This document shows positions 28,224 to 37,056 of a stretch of 52,860 nt of DNA, piece by piece (the stretch's first letter is position 1; each line of letters starts with the position of its first letter). A program made the position numbers and the translations under genes. This DNA is from Candidatus Peregrinibacteria bacterium. GTDB lineage: Bacteria > Patescibacteriota > Gracilibacteria > UBA1369 > JACRIC01. Under the pieces are notes generated by a model. That model saw only the letters and a program-made list of their open reading frames with translations. It was not told the DNA's origin and ran no database searches. The stretch is from NCBI GenBank assembly GCA_016188705.1, contig JACPHH010000020.1:1-52860 (forward strand), read 5' to 3'.

Positions 28224-29624
28224 ATGAGATTAGGTGAATTCCATAATACTGGTTCAAATATTGTTCCTGTATTGAAGCCTGGTATACAAATCGATGTGGA
28301 TCAAGAGGAGCTTACTGGGCTTCGCGGTGATGCTCGAGATTGCGGACATTGTGATAAAGGGTCAATTTCTCAAAGACTGCAAACAACTATAGCTATATTT
28401 GCTCTTGCATTGCTGGAATCTATCAGTACCGTTCCTGCTCATGCGGGTTCAGATTCTGATTTGGCTCAACCTTTACCTGAATCTCGAGCACTCCTTGAAG
28501 GTCGTGATACAAATTCTATGAGAGAAATTCGAAGTGATTTCCAAACAATAGGTTTGACCCTTGAATATGCTCCTGATCTGGATCCTGTCAAAGTTTTTGC
28601 GACTGTACGTGCTTTTCATGAGGCTCTCCGACTTTATCCACCTGAACTTGTAAGTAAACTTCGCGGTTACACAATTCGTGTGATTGAAAATTTAGAGGAT
28701 TCAAACGGCGCACCGATATTTGGACGAGTTTTAGTTGATAGAATTGAATTAGACCTGAATTCAAATAATCTTCCTTCTTTGGTTCATGAATTATCTCATT
28801 TTTTTTATTTTTATGAACTTTCACACGAGAGAATTTTTGTGGAGCAGGCTTGGGCGAATTTTAATCCAGAAGGGATAAGAGCTTATACTTTTTCAAGTGG
28901 AGTAGACGCAATATTGGCTTATCAATCTGGGAGAACAGTTCCCGACACTCCTCCAGATGGTTTTGCCTCTTGGTATGGTAAAGATGGGGGAGTGCAAGAA
29001 GACATCGCTGAGATAGAAGAGGCACTTACGAATGTGAGTATTCCTAGAGCTCGTAACTTTCTTATAAGAGCGAATGCGGATTCAGTACTTAGGAGAAAGA
29101 TTGAAACTCTTACCGGATGTCGAGTTGGAAATGGAATGTTTTTAGGAGATCTTACACCCGAAGAATATGCAGCAGTTTCTGGTTTTAAAGAATTTCAATT
29201 TTATCGAAAATGGGTAGCCGTCGGTTCGAATGGTCGGCATCCAATGGACTTTCGTTATTGGAATGCACGAGTCAATGGAAATCCACATTTTTTTGATTTT
29301 TTTACTCCAGTTGTTTCCAAAAGTTGCATTCAGAGTTCGCCTGAAGGTCAATCTTTTTCGCGAATTAGGCCTAGTCCTCGTTATTTTGTTATTGATCCGA
29401 ATTTGGTAACATTCTTGCAACAGAAAGTAATGAGGCGTGGAGGTTCAATTCAAGTTGAAATGAACGGAAACATATATTTTTTAAGGAATGCCGGTATTAA
29501 TCTTTTGGTCACCGATATTGATGGGTGTGTTCCGTCTGAAGAAATAGTGCGTTCGATTCTTTATCGCGTTGCCATCTCAAATCCATCAGTGGTTCCTTCT
29601 TCTTTTCCGACTCAGAAGGAATAG
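28224..29624 (+). CDS. Secreted or membrane-tethered HExxH metalloprotease-like protein
   Basis: A 466-residue protein of no family I can name. Residues about 53-70 are hydrophobic and followed by AHAG, suggesting a signal peptide or anchor preceded by an unusually long polar N-terminus. HELSH at 188-192 is a zinc-binding HExxH motif, and Glu207 (VEQAW) could be the third ligand as in gluzincins. The rest has no repeats. A TATAAT at 28205-28210 lies only 14 bases before the ATG, so the transcript may be nearly leaderless. Function is inferred from the motif only. Confidence 0.65.
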   Translation: MRLGEFHNTGSNIVPVLKPGIQIDVDQEELTGLRGDARDCGHCDKGSISQRLQTTIAIFALALLESISTVPAHAGSDSDLAQPLPESRALLEGRDTNSMREIRSDFQTIGLTLEYAPDLDPVKVFATVRAFHEALRLYPPELVSKLRGYTIRVIENLEDSNGAPIFGRVLVDRIELDLNSNNLPSLVHELSHFFYFYELSHERIFVEQAWANFNPEGIRAYTFSSGVDAILAYQSGRTVPDTPPDGFASWYGKDGGVQEDIAEIEEALTNVSIPRARNFLIRANADSVLRRKIETLTGCRVGNGMFLGDLTPEEYAAVSGFKEFQFYRKWVAVGSNGRHPMDFRYWNARVNGNPHFFDFFTPVVSKSCIQSSPEGQSFSRIRPSPRYFVIDPNLVTFLQQKVMRRGGSIQVEMNGNIYFLRNAGINLLVTDIDGCVPSEEIVRSILYRVAISNPSVVPSSFPTQKE

Positions 29625-29640
29625 TGGTGAAAGAGTTGTT

Positions 29641-30648
29641 TCATAGGGGCTCTATTTGACTCCACTCCTCGATTGAAAGTTCCTGGGGGCGGCGGGTGTC
29701 ATTGATGCCGAGGCTTTTTTTGAGTTGTTTTCTTTTTTGTGAAAAGGCGCGATGGATCGTGTCGAAATATGTTTTGAGATCGCAGTCGACGCGCGGTTTT
29801 GAAAGTGGAGTAATTTTTATTACCGCGGAATCGACTTTTGGGCTTGGATAAAATGAGCCTTTACTTACCTTAAAAAGGTATTGTATGTCGGCAAATGTTT
29901 GGATGTGAAGCGCGAGAACATTCATGTTCGGCGGCACGGCGGTGATTTTTTTTGCTACTTCGTATTGAATCATGAGTATAAGCTTTGAGGGAACCTCTAA
30001 AAAACTCCCTTTCGACTGTAAATGCAAAGATTCGGCTGCAAACACTTCACTCCTCCTTGCCGTATCTTCTTCTGATACGCCTTCGTCGTCCTTCAGCGTT
30101 TTCGCTCGAATCTTTGCATTTTCGTTTTCGAAATTGCGTTTTTTAGAGGTTCCTGAGGGAATTGTTTTTGGATTGCACTTATAAGGAGTGTCATTTTTTC
30201 GTGCATGAATTGGCTGGTTCTGATTCTGATTCTGGCTTTGGCTCATCATATACTGGTCGCGAATGAAATGATCGAGTAGAGGAGAGGTGATATTGTAAGG
30301 AATATTTGAAACTATTTTATAATTATGGCATTTTGGTATGTAGTTTAGGGCGTTTCCTTCAATGATTTCAACGTTATTAAAAAGCGCGAGATTTTTTTTA
30401 AGAATTGGAATCATGTCTCGATCTTTTTCAATGGCAATAATTTTTCCAGCCTTTTCAGCAAGCGCTTTCGTAAGCGTTCCAAGCCCTGGTCCGATTTCTA
30501 CAATAATATCATTTTTATCAAGTTCAGCGGCTTTGATTATTTTTTCAAGTACGCCTGGATTTATAAGAAAATTTTGACCGAAGAATTTTTTAATTTTTTG
30601 AGCGCCAAATATGTTTTTTATCGTTGAAATTTTTGTGAAATCATTCAT
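29641..30648 (-). CDS. rsmA: 16S rRNA (adenine1518/1519-N6)-dimethyltransferase with repeat insertion
   Basis: Dimethylates two adenines near the 3' end of 16S rRNA. The SAM-binding motif VEIGPGLGTL and the catalytic NIPY motif are intact, as are SFYPSPKVDSAV and the C-terminal helices. Between the NIPY region and SKLILMIQYEV lie about 85 extra residues. The first part is Gln/Asn-rich (near 135-150). The second (about 164-219) is exactly the translation of a palindromic element flanked by an 8-bp duplication. Without the element the protein would be 279 residues, close to normal. Whether the inserted form is active is unknown. Confidence 0.93.
   Translation of the reverse strand: MNDFTKISTIKNIFGAQKIKKFFGQNFLINPGVLEKIIKAAELDKNDIIVEIGPGLGTLTKALAEKAGKIIAIEKDRDMIPILKKNLALFNNVEIIEGNALNYIPKCHNYKIVSNIPYNITSPLLDHFIRDQYMMSQSQNQNQNQPIHARKNDTPYKCNPKTIPSGTSKKRNFENENAKIRAKTLKDDEGVSEEDTARRSEVFAAESLHLQSKGSFLEVPSKLILMIQYEVAKKITAVPPNMNVLALHIQTFADIQYLFKVSKGSFYPSPKVDSAVIKITPLSKPRVDCDLKTYFDTIHRAFSQKRKQLKKSLGINDTRRPQELSIEEWSQIEPL
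29986..30161. mobile_element. Palindromic element inserted in rsmA, with target duplication
   Basis: Terminal repeats GGAACCTCTAAAAAAC (29990-30005) and GTTTTTTAGAGGTTCC (30138-30153) are perfect. The inner stem pairs AAATGCAAAGATTCG with CGAATCTTTGCATTT. The central hairpin pairs CGTATC with GATACG. TGAGGGAA occurs at both edges (29986-29993 and 30154-30161), 168 bp apart, so the insertion keeps the reading frame. It encodes no transposase; a MITE-like, trans-mobilised element is inferred. Confidence 0.88.
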
Positions 30649-30747
30649 ATGTCTTATTTTTTTTTACATTTGATTATGTTTTATTTTTGAGAATTTTTGA
30701 AAAATGTAATTTCGGAAATGAAAATGTATTTTTCAAAGATTTTCTCA

Positions 30748-31047
30748 TTATAATTTTATTCGAAGGAGCTTGAGTCGTTCGGTTTTTCCGCTTACGATCA
30801 TTATATTGTTTTTTGAAATGCCTAATTGTTCGCTTAAAAATCTCAGCAATTCTTCATTGGCTTTTCCTTTTTCCGCTGGAGCCGCTATACGTATTTTTAT
30901 CGTTCCATCCGCCATTTTTTCTGTAATTTCCGTGTGTTTGCTTTTTGGAATCACTTTTATTCGCGCATACGTTGTTTTTTTTGAAGTGAGTTCGTTTTTT
31001 AAGCCCTCGATACTATTATTTTTTGGTATTTTTATGTGAAGCGACAT
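30748..31047 (-). CDS. DUF167 (YggU-like) protein
   Basis: A 99-residue member of the small DUF167 family. The typical KVIPKSKHTEI start of the fold, the IRIAAPAEKGKANEELLRFL core and the VSGKTERLKLLRI end are all seen. Molecular role is unknown. A GTG start at 31086 would add 13 residues; ATG 31047 is preferred. It follows the split ATPase on the same strand. Confidence 0.9.
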   Translation of the reverse strand: MSLHIKIPKNNSIEGLKNELTSKKTTYARIKVIPKSKHTEITEKMADGTIKIRIAAPAEKGKANEELLRFLSEQLGISKNNIMIVSGKTERLKLLRIKL

Positions 31048-31090
31048 ACATTGTTTAGAATGATGTAACGATTGTATTTTATCCACAATT

Positions 31091-32896
31091 TTATGAAGTA
31101 GATTTTAATTTTTTTGTAATTATTTTTCGAATTTCTTCAATAATAAAAATACTCAAAGAGCCTGCAATAATCATTCCCCATTCTTTAAAAGTGAGGTCTA
31201 CGGTATGCACAAGACGCTGCATTATCGGAAGATGCACAAAGGCGAGGAGCATTACAATGGAAATAACCACGGCTCCAATCAAATGTTTATTTGAGAATAT
31301 GCCAAGCTTGAAAAGCGATTGTTTTTGAGATCGGGCATTAAAAGCCTGTACCATTTGAATCAACACGAGAAAGGCAAACGCAATCGTCGAAGCTTTGAGG
31401 TAAATCGGATTATCGCTTGCGAGAGATTCTCCCCAATTCCAGCCGTTTTTTATCAATGTGTATATAAATATACCTGTGACCATCAGTCCGATAAATAAAC
31501 CAAGATACATAAAATGAGCGATATATTTTTTAGAAAGAATGCGCTCTTCATGATTTCTGGGAACGGATTTCATAATATCATCTTGAGGAGGATCTATCCC
31601 AAGCGCAAGCGCCGGTAAAACGTCGGTTCCTATATTTACGGAAAGAATAAGAATAGCGGTGAGCGGAGATGGAAGATTCATCATAATGGCGCCAAAAATC
31701 ATTATCAATTCTCCGATATTGCACGCAAAGGTGTATAGAATACATTTTTTGAGATTTTCATAAATATTTCTTCCTTCTTTGATCGCGGTGACAATCGTTG
31801 AGAAGCTGTCGTCGGTCAAAATCATATTTGCGGTTTGTTTGCTTACGTCGGTTCCCATTATTCCCATGGCAATGCCAATATCGGCACGTTTAAGAGCCGG
31901 AGCGTCGTTTACTCCATCGCCGGTTACGGCCACAACGAGATTCATTTCTTTGAGCGTGTTGACGATTTTGAGTTTATGCTCCGGACTTACTCGCGCGAAA
32001 ATAATATTTTCATGCAGTGTAAATATTTGTTTTAATTTTTCCGTATCCATGTCCTGTAATTCTGATCCAGTGATGATTTTTATTGTTTTTTCCGAATTAT
32101 TTTTTTGAATATCATTTTGTTCGTCTATAAGTCCTATTTCTTTGGCAATCGCTAATGCCGTATTTCCGTAGTCGCCGGTTACAATGTAAACTTTGATTCC
32201 GGCTTTTTTTGTCAATTCGATTGCTTCTTTTACTTCTTTTCTTGGAGGATCAATTATCCCCGCAAGACCTATAAATGTGAGATTTTTTTCAACTTCTTCT
32301 TTTGTATATTCTTTTTTTCGGATTGGAGCGAGTTCGCGAAAAGCAAAACCAAGAACCCGAAGAGCCTTACTTGCCATTCGTTCGTTTTCTTTCAACATTT
32401 TTTCTTTGAGTTCGGCTGTCATGGGTTCGATTTTTCCATTTATCACAAGCATATTGCATTTTTCAAGAAGCTGGTCGGGAGCTCCTTTCGTATACGCCAT
32501 AATTTTTTTGCCATGCAGGTGAAGCGTTGTCATCATTTTTCTCTGCGAGTCAAAAAGAAGTTCATACATTCGTTTGTTTTGATGTTTTATATACTCTGTA
32601 TCAAAACCCGCTTTTGAAGCCATGGTAAGGAGAGATCCTTCTGTTGGATCTCCGAGAACAAAAATATCACGTTCCGGAGTTTTTTCATTATCTACAATAT
32701 TTCCGTTATTGCAGAGCGTGGCTGTTCGACATAAAAGTTCGAGGCTGAAAAATTTGTTCGGATGTTCTTTTTGAAGATTTTTTAAATCGAGCGGATGTTC
32801 ATTATTTTCAAGAAGAAAAGCCCCTTCCATTGGATCATAGCCTGATCCCGTGAAAAGAAAATTGGCATCTGCGTTTATGATTTCACGCACGGTCAT
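31091..32896 (-). CDS. P-type Ca2+-ATPase-like pump, C-terminal part after in-frame TAG
   Basis: 601 residues that continue directly, in the same frame, from the preceding gene. It contains the nucleotide-binding domain (KGAPDQLLEK), the rest of the P domain (VTGDGVNDAPALKRADIGIAMG) and membrane helices 5-10 with the NIGTDVLPALALG ion-site segment. It lacks the phosphorylated Asp, which lies just before the TAG. Its ATG (MTVREI) abuts the stop (TAGATG), so restart by coupling is possible. Otherwise this half would be silent. Confidence 0.88.
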   Translation of the reverse strand: MTVREIINADANFLFTGSGYDPMEGAFLLENNEHPLDLKNLQKEHPNKFFSLELLCRTATLCNNGNIVDNEKTPERDIFVLGDPTEGSLLTMASKAGFDTEYIKHQNKRMYELLFDSQRKMMTTLHLHGKKIMAYTKGAPDQLLEKCNMLVINGKIEPMTAELKEKMLKENERMASKALRVLGFAFRELAPIRKKEYTKEEVEKNLTFIGLAGIIDPPRKEVKEAIELTKKAGIKVYIVTGDYGNTALAIAKEIGLIDEQNDIQKNNSEKTIKIITGSELQDMDTEKLKQIFTLHENIIFARVSPEHKLKIVNTLKEMNLVVAVTGDGVNDAPALKRADIGIAMGIMGTDVSKQTANMILTDDSFSTIVTAIKEGRNIYENLKKCILYTFACNIGELIMIFGAIMMNLPSPLTAILILSVNIGTDVLPALALGIDPPQDDIMKSVPRNHEERILSKKYIAHFMYLGLFIGLMVTGIFIYTLIKNGWNWGESLASDNPIYLKASTIAFAFLVLIQMVQAFNARSQKQSLFKLGIFSNKHLIGAVVISIVMLLAFVHLPIMQRLVHTVDLTFKEWGMIIAGSLSIFIIEEIRKIITKKLKSTS

Positions 32897-33952
32897 CTAA
32901 TTTTTTGTAAGTGTTCCAGTTTTATCCGAGCATATAACATTCGTCGAGCCAAGGGTTTCAATGGAAGCAAGCTGTTTAATAATGGCGTTTTTTTTTGCCA
33001 GTCGTTCCACTCCCAACGCAAGCGCCACGGTGATCGTCGCAGGCAACCCTTCAGGAACCGCCGCGACTCCAACGCTTATGGCAAAGAGAAAAGTCTCGGC
33101 AAAAGGTTTTCCTTGCAAGAAATGAGTTACGATCAATAAAATGGCAGCAAGAACGAGCGTGATTTTTCCGGCTAATATGCCAATTGAGTCGAGTTCTTTT
33201 TGCAAAGGACTTTTATCTTTTTTTGTATGCACCGTCAAGTGAGCGATTTTTCCAAATTGCGTGTCCATCCCTGTATGAAGCACGATGCATTTCGCGGCGC
33301 CGCTTACGACAGTGGTCCCCATGAATACAATATTTGCATGCTCGATATTGTTTGCTGTTTTTTTTTCGTTCCATGTGTTTTCGTCATCGAGAAAATATTT
33401 TTCAAAAGTTTTTTTTTGTTTATCAATTGGTGCCACTTGTTTTTTTACAGGAGTAGATTCTCCTGTAAGAACGGATTCTGAAATGAGCAGTTCATGTTCT
33501 TCAAAAATTTGAGCATCTGCGTTTACTCGATCTCCTTCATTGAGCACGATAATATCGCCAGGTACGAGATATTTGGCTTCTATTTGCATTTCTTTTCCTT
33601 CCCGAATGATTCTTGCGTTGAGTGAAACAAGTTTTTTGAGAGCGTCAAGAGCTTTTTCCGCTTTGTATTTTTGTGCGAATCCGACACAGGCATTTATCAG
33701 CACGATTACGCCTATTATGACAGCATCGGTTTTTTCTCCAGATAGAAAAGCAATCGCCACGGCAACCAGCAGAATGATCACCATGAAATCTTTGAACTCT
33801 TCCAAAAATTGGTAAAGGAGCGATGTGCGTTTTTTGCTTCTGATTTCATTGAAACCATATTTTTCAAGCCGTTTTTTCGCTTCTTTTACAGTTAAACCTG
33901 TTTCTTTCGTTTTGTAGATATGATAGATTTTTTCTCGGGCTGATTGATTCAT
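32897..33952 (-). CDS. P-type Ca2+-ATPase-like pump, N-terminal part ending at TAG
   Basis: 351 residues with the cation-ATPase N-terminus, the actuator domain with SESVLTGES, membrane helices 1-4 with PEGLP in helix 4, and the phosphorylation motif CSDKTGTLTKN. It ends in TAG exactly where relatives continue with a Glu or Gln and then MTV. GAG or CAG is one base from TAG. With its continuation it would be a full 953-residue type II Ca2+ pump. Alone it cannot bind ATP. Confidence 0.88.
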   Translation of the reverse strand: MNQSAREKIYHIYKTKETGLTVKEAKKRLEKYGFNEIRSKKRTSLLYQFLEEFKDFMVIILLVAVAIAFLSGEKTDAVIIGVIVLINACVGFAQKYKAEKALDALKKLVSLNARIIREGKEMQIEAKYLVPGDIIVLNEGDRVNADAQIFEEHELLISESVLTGESTPVKKQVAPIDKQKKTFEKYFLDDENTWNEKKTANNIEHANIVFMGTTVVSGAAKCIVLHTGMDTQFGKIAHLTVHTKKDKSPLQKELDSIGILAGKITLVLAAILLIVTHFLQGKPFAETFLFAISVGVAAVPEGLPATITVALALGVERLAKKNAIIKQLASIETLGSTNVICSDKTGTLTKN

Positions 33953-33973
33953 AGTTCATGAGAACATAAAAAC

Positions 33974-34002
33974 AGCGCTATTATAACATTTGTGTCAGCG
34001 CT
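33974..34002 (-). promoter_or_regulatory. Extended -10 promoter with flanking AGCGCT sites
   Basis: On the minus strand TGTTATAAT (-10 at 33985-33980) lies upstream of the Ca2+-ATPase start. The palindromic hexamer AGCGCT occurs on both sides (33974-33979 and 33997-34002), as a repressor site might. The -35 (GTGTAG) is poor. Confidence 0.5.
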
Positions 34003-34086
34003 CTACACAAGTTTTTAAAAAAGTTTTTGCAAATGAACTTTCTATGCTCTTGGCGCAAGATTCTTCACAAGCGTTTTATGAGCGTT

Positions 34087-34731
34087 TTACGAGAGTTTTG
34101 ATTGCCGCCATGTTGCGATTTTTTTGTGATCGCCCGAAATAAGCACGTCGGGAACTTTTATCCCTCGAAATTCCGCTGGTTTTGTATAGTGAGGATATTC
34201 TTTTTTTCCTTTGAGTTTTCGCGTAAATGAATCTTCTTCCGCGGAATTTTCGTCGCCGAGAGCTCCGGGGAGCAGGCGAGTGATGGCGTCAATTATGATC
34301 ATTGCGGGTAATTCTCCGCCAGTAAGCACATATTTTCCTATGGAAATTTCTTCATCAATAATGGTATCACGAATTCGTTGATCAATTCCTTCATAACGTC
34401 CGCATAACAGTATTATTTCATTAAGTTTGCTGAGTCGTTTGACGACGGTGTGTGTTAGCATTTTTCCATGAGGGGTGAGAAAAATGACTGGTCCTTTGTT
34501 TTTCTTTTTTGCGGCCATGATCGTATCGTGAAGCGGCTGAGGTGTCATTACCATTCCAGGTCCGCCACCATACGGCGTATCATCCACTTTGTGGTGTTTA
34601 TCCTTGCTCAATGCCCGAATATCGTAAAAATCAACGGTAATAATTTTTTTTTCAGTGGCCCGTTTTATGATACTTTCATTCAAATATGAATCCAGTATTT
34701 TTGGAAAAATAGTTAGAATAGAAAATTTCAT
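34087..34731 (-). CDS. trmD: tRNA (guanine37-N1)-methyltransferase
   Basis: Methylates G37 next to the anticodon to prevent frameshifting. It is a SPOUT trefoil-knot enzyme: YGGGPGMVM, the SAM knot GKYVLTGGELPAMIIID, and the catalytic region with LPGALGDENSAEEDSF. At 214 residues it is slightly shorter than usual, with a reduced C-terminal domain. It lies after rpsI at the end of the ribosomal cluster, separated by a palindromic element. Confidence 0.95.
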   Translation of the reverse strand: MKFSILTIFPKILDSYLNESIIKRATEKKIITVDFYDIRALSKDKHHKVDDTPYGGGPGMVMTPQPLHDTIMAAKKKNKGPVIFLTPHGKMLTHTVVKRLSKLNEIILLCGRYEGIDQRIRDTIIDEEISIGKYVLTGGELPAMIIIDAITRLLPGALGDENSAEEDSFTRKLKGKKEYPHYTKPAEFRGIKVPDVLISGDHKKIATWRQSKLS

Positions 34732-34741
34732 ACAGGTTTTT

Positions 34742-34814
34742 TAAGGAACCTCTGGCAAACATACCATCTACTGTAATTTTATCATGTCGGCTGCAAAATG
34801 TTCAAAGTTCCTTA
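34742..34814. repeat. Palindromic element, short copy (rpsI-trmD)
   Basis: TTAAGGAAC (34742-34750) and GTTCCTTAA (34806-34814) are perfect inverted ends of a 73-bp element. The interior matches 13398-13475. The right end contains the rpsI stop codon. Confidence 0.85.
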
Positions 34815-35201
34815 ACGTTTCTGCCATTGCGGCGCTCGGCGGGCTCTTTTGAGGCCGTATTTTTTTCGTTCTTTCATTCGAGAATCTCTCGTGAGGAATC
34901 CCGCGCGTTTTAGAGTTAGGCGAAGTTCCGGATTAAATTCCAAAAGCGCTCTGGAAATGCCATGACGGATGGCTTCTGCTTGAGCATGAATCCCTCCTCC
35001 TTCTACTCGCACAGTGATGTCGAAATTTTTTATAAGTTTCGTAATTTTTAATGGTGAAAAGAGCGCGTTTCTGTCCGTTTCAACAGGAAAATATTCATTC
35101 ATTGGTTTATTATTGACCGTAACATTTCCTTTTCCCTTGTCATAAAGGCGTACGGCAGCCATCGCGGTTTTTCGTTTCCCTTTAGCGTAAAAATATTTCA
35201 T
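34812..35201 (-). CDS. rpsI: Ribosomal protein S9
   Basis: A 129-residue small-subunit protein with the basic C-terminal tail ([14 protein letters not shown]) that reaches the P-site tRNA. The central [19 protein letters not shown] motif is intact. Pairs with rplM just upstream, the usual order. The stop codon TAA is formed by the end of a palindromic element. Confidence 0.97.
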   Translation of the reverse strand: MKYFYAKGKRKTAMAAVRLYDKGKGNVTVNNKPMNEYFPVETDRNALFSPLKITKLIKNFDITVRVEGGGIHAQAEAIRHGISRALLEFNPELRLTLKRAGFLTRDSRMKERKKYGLKRARRAPQWQKR

Positions 35202-35258
35202 GACCGATCTTTTAAAATGTAAGTGATACAGTGAGATGCAATTTCAGAATTTTTTTTA

Positions 35259-35684
35259 TTATTCAAGTGTCTCGATAGATTGAACCGAAATATTATGTTC
35301 GTTTCCTGCGAAAATTTTGAGCTTGCTGAGAACGTCCCGTTTGAGGCGATTGTGTGGAATCATTCCCGCCACCATGTTTTTCAAGAACATTTCAGGTTTT
35401 TCTTTCATAATTTTTCCAGCTGGAGTTTCCTTAATACTTCCTAAATATCCGCTATGGGTAAAGTACATTTTTTTTTCAGGTTTTGTTCCGGTCAGCTTGA
35501 TTTTTTTCGCGTTGATGACAATAACATAATCTCCGCAATCGATGTGAGGCGCAAAAATTGTTTTATGCTTGCCGCGAAGTATGTGCGCAATTTTCGCGGC
35601 CAACCTTCCAGCAGGTTTTTCTTTGGCATCCACGAGATACCATTTTCGATTCACATCCGTTTTTTTTGGAGAAAAAGTTTTCAT
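35259..35684 (-). CDS. rplM: Ribosomal protein L13
   Basis: A 141-residue large-subunit assembly protein. WYLVDAKEKPAGRLAAKIA and the HSGYLGSIKE segment are diagnostic. Its ATG overlaps the rplQ stop (ATGA), so translation is coupled. Confidence 0.97.
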   Translation of the reverse strand: MKTFSPKKTDVNRKWYLVDAKEKPAGRLAAKIAHILRGKHKTIFAPHIDCGDYVIVINAKKIKLTGTKPEKKMYFTHSGYLGSIKETPAGKIMKEKPEMFLKNMVAGMIPHNRLKRDVLSKLKIFAGNEHNISVQSIETLE

Positions 35685-36034
35685 ATAAGTTCAATTTGTA
35701 CTTGGGAAGCATTGTCGCCTGCGCGATTTTTTATAGCGGTAATTCTGGTAAATCCTGAATTTCGATCTTTATATTTTTCTCGAAGTTTTTCCATAAGTTT
35801 TTTTGAAGCATTTTTATCATAGAGAATGGCGCTGAGTTTGCGAATCGCGTTCATGGAATTATCTTTTTTGGCAATGAGAATGAGTTTTTCAATGAGAGGC
35901 GTTACTCTTTTTGCTCGCGTTTTCGTGGTTTGCACTTTTTCATACAGAATCACCGAGGCAGCGAGATTTCTAAAAAGTGACGTTTTATTTCCTTGAAGTC
36001 TATTAAGTTTGAGTCGTTTTTTTTGATGTCGCAT
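35681..36034 (-). CDS. rplQ: Ribosomal protein L17
   Basis: A 117-residue protein near the exit tunnel. It starts MRHQKKRLKLNR and keeps the usual LF/NL and AKRVTPLIEKLI segments. It follows rpoA by 4 bases and overlaps rplM by 4 bases (TGA stop). Confidence 0.97.
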   Translation of the reverse strand: MRHQKKRLKLNRLQGNKTSLFRNLAASVILYEKVQTTKTRAKRVTPLIEKLILIAKKDNSMNAIRKLSAILYDKNASKKLMEKLREKYKDRNSGFTRITAIKNRAGDNASQVQIELI

Positions 36035-36038
36035 TGGA

Positions 36039-37028
36039 TTATTCTTTAGATTTTTCTTCGGAAAGAGCCAGCCCTCGCGATTTGAGCGCTGATTTTACTT
36101 CGGTAAGCGCTTTTTTTCCAAAACCCCTGAGATTATTGAGTTTATTTTCGCTGCATTTTACCAATTGTTCAATCGAGCCTATATCGCCATTGAGACACGC
36201 ATTTAATGTCCTTGGAGAGAGACCGAGAATTTCAATTGGGGTGTAATTTTCTTGTTTTGGCTTTGAGTCATCATTTTTTGTTTGTTTAGCGGAAATTTTT
36301 TGAATATCGCTCATGAAATCTGCCTCAACCGCCAATTCTTCCATATTAAAGAGACTAAAGTACGATTTGAGAATATTCGCGCTGAATTTTAGTGCGTCAT
36401 CGGGCGTAATCGAGCCGTTTGTAACGATTTCGAGTATGAGCTTGTCGAGATTTGTCATTTGTCCCACGCGCGTTGCTTCCACGTCATATCGAACTTTTTC
36501 AATTGGCGAGAATATTGCATCTACGAGTATAAATTCGCTGTCCTGTTCTTTTTCTTGTCGTTGCGCGACAGGAATATAGCCCACGCCTTTTTCTACCCGA
36601 ATTTGCATGTTGAATTTGACGTTTGAACTGTCGGCTGTGGTTATGTAGAGATCAGGATTGAGGATTTCAACATCGCTTGGAGTCTTGATGTCTTTTGCGG
36701 TGACGACACCTTCTTTGCGGATATTCAGAGTTAAAAAAGAAATTTCCTTGTTCGTTTTTTTCACGTTCAGCTGTTTGAGATTGAGAATAATATCGAGGAT
36801 ACTGTCTTTGATGCCCTTAATCGTTGAATATTCATGAGATATGCCATCAATTTTTACCGCTGTTACCGAGGCTCCTGGTAAAGATGAGAGTAGAACCCTT
36901 CGGAAAGCATTTCCGATCGTGGTTCCATATCCTGGAGGAAGCGGACTGACAATAAAAATCATGTGAGAGTCCGATATTTTCCTTTTTTCAATTTTCGGGA
37001 TACCAATTTCTTCTTGTATTTGATGCAT
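36039..37028 (-). CDS. rpoA: RNA polymerase subunit alpha
   Basis: Scaffold for polymerase assembly. The N-terminal dimerisation domain includes PGYGTTIGNAFRRVLLSSLPG. The C-terminal domain (about 265-329) has the helix-hairpin-helix elements GLSPRTLNACL and LRGFGKKALTEVKSAL. The 329-residue length is normal when started at MHQIQEEIG (37028). An upstream in-frame start would overlap rpsD and add 23 unrelated residues. Confidence 0.96.
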   Translation of the reverse strand: MHQIQEEIGIPKIEKRKISDSHMIFIVSPLPPGYGTTIGNAFRRVLLSSLPGASVTAVKIDGISHEYSTIKGIKDSILDIILNLKQLNVKKTNKEISFLTLNIRKEGVVTAKDIKTPSDVEILNPDLYITTADSSNVKFNMQIRVEKGVGYIPVAQRQEKEQDSEFILVDAIFSPIEKVRYDVEATRVGQMTNLDKLILEIVTNGSITPDDALKFSANILKSYFSLFNMEELAVEADFMSDIQKISAKQTKNDDSKPKQENYTPIEILGLSPRTLNACLNGDIGSIEQLVKCSENKLNNLRGFGKKALTEVKSALKSRGLALSEEKSKE

Positions 37029-37056
37029 TCGAAGAAAATTAAATGATGAAAAGAGC

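Noticed and set aside
32897-32899. TAG in the Ca2+-ATPase as evidence for genome-wide amber recoding or pyrrolysine
   Set aside because: TAG ends atpF, atpG and pyrF at the expected C-termini. A local event is more likely.
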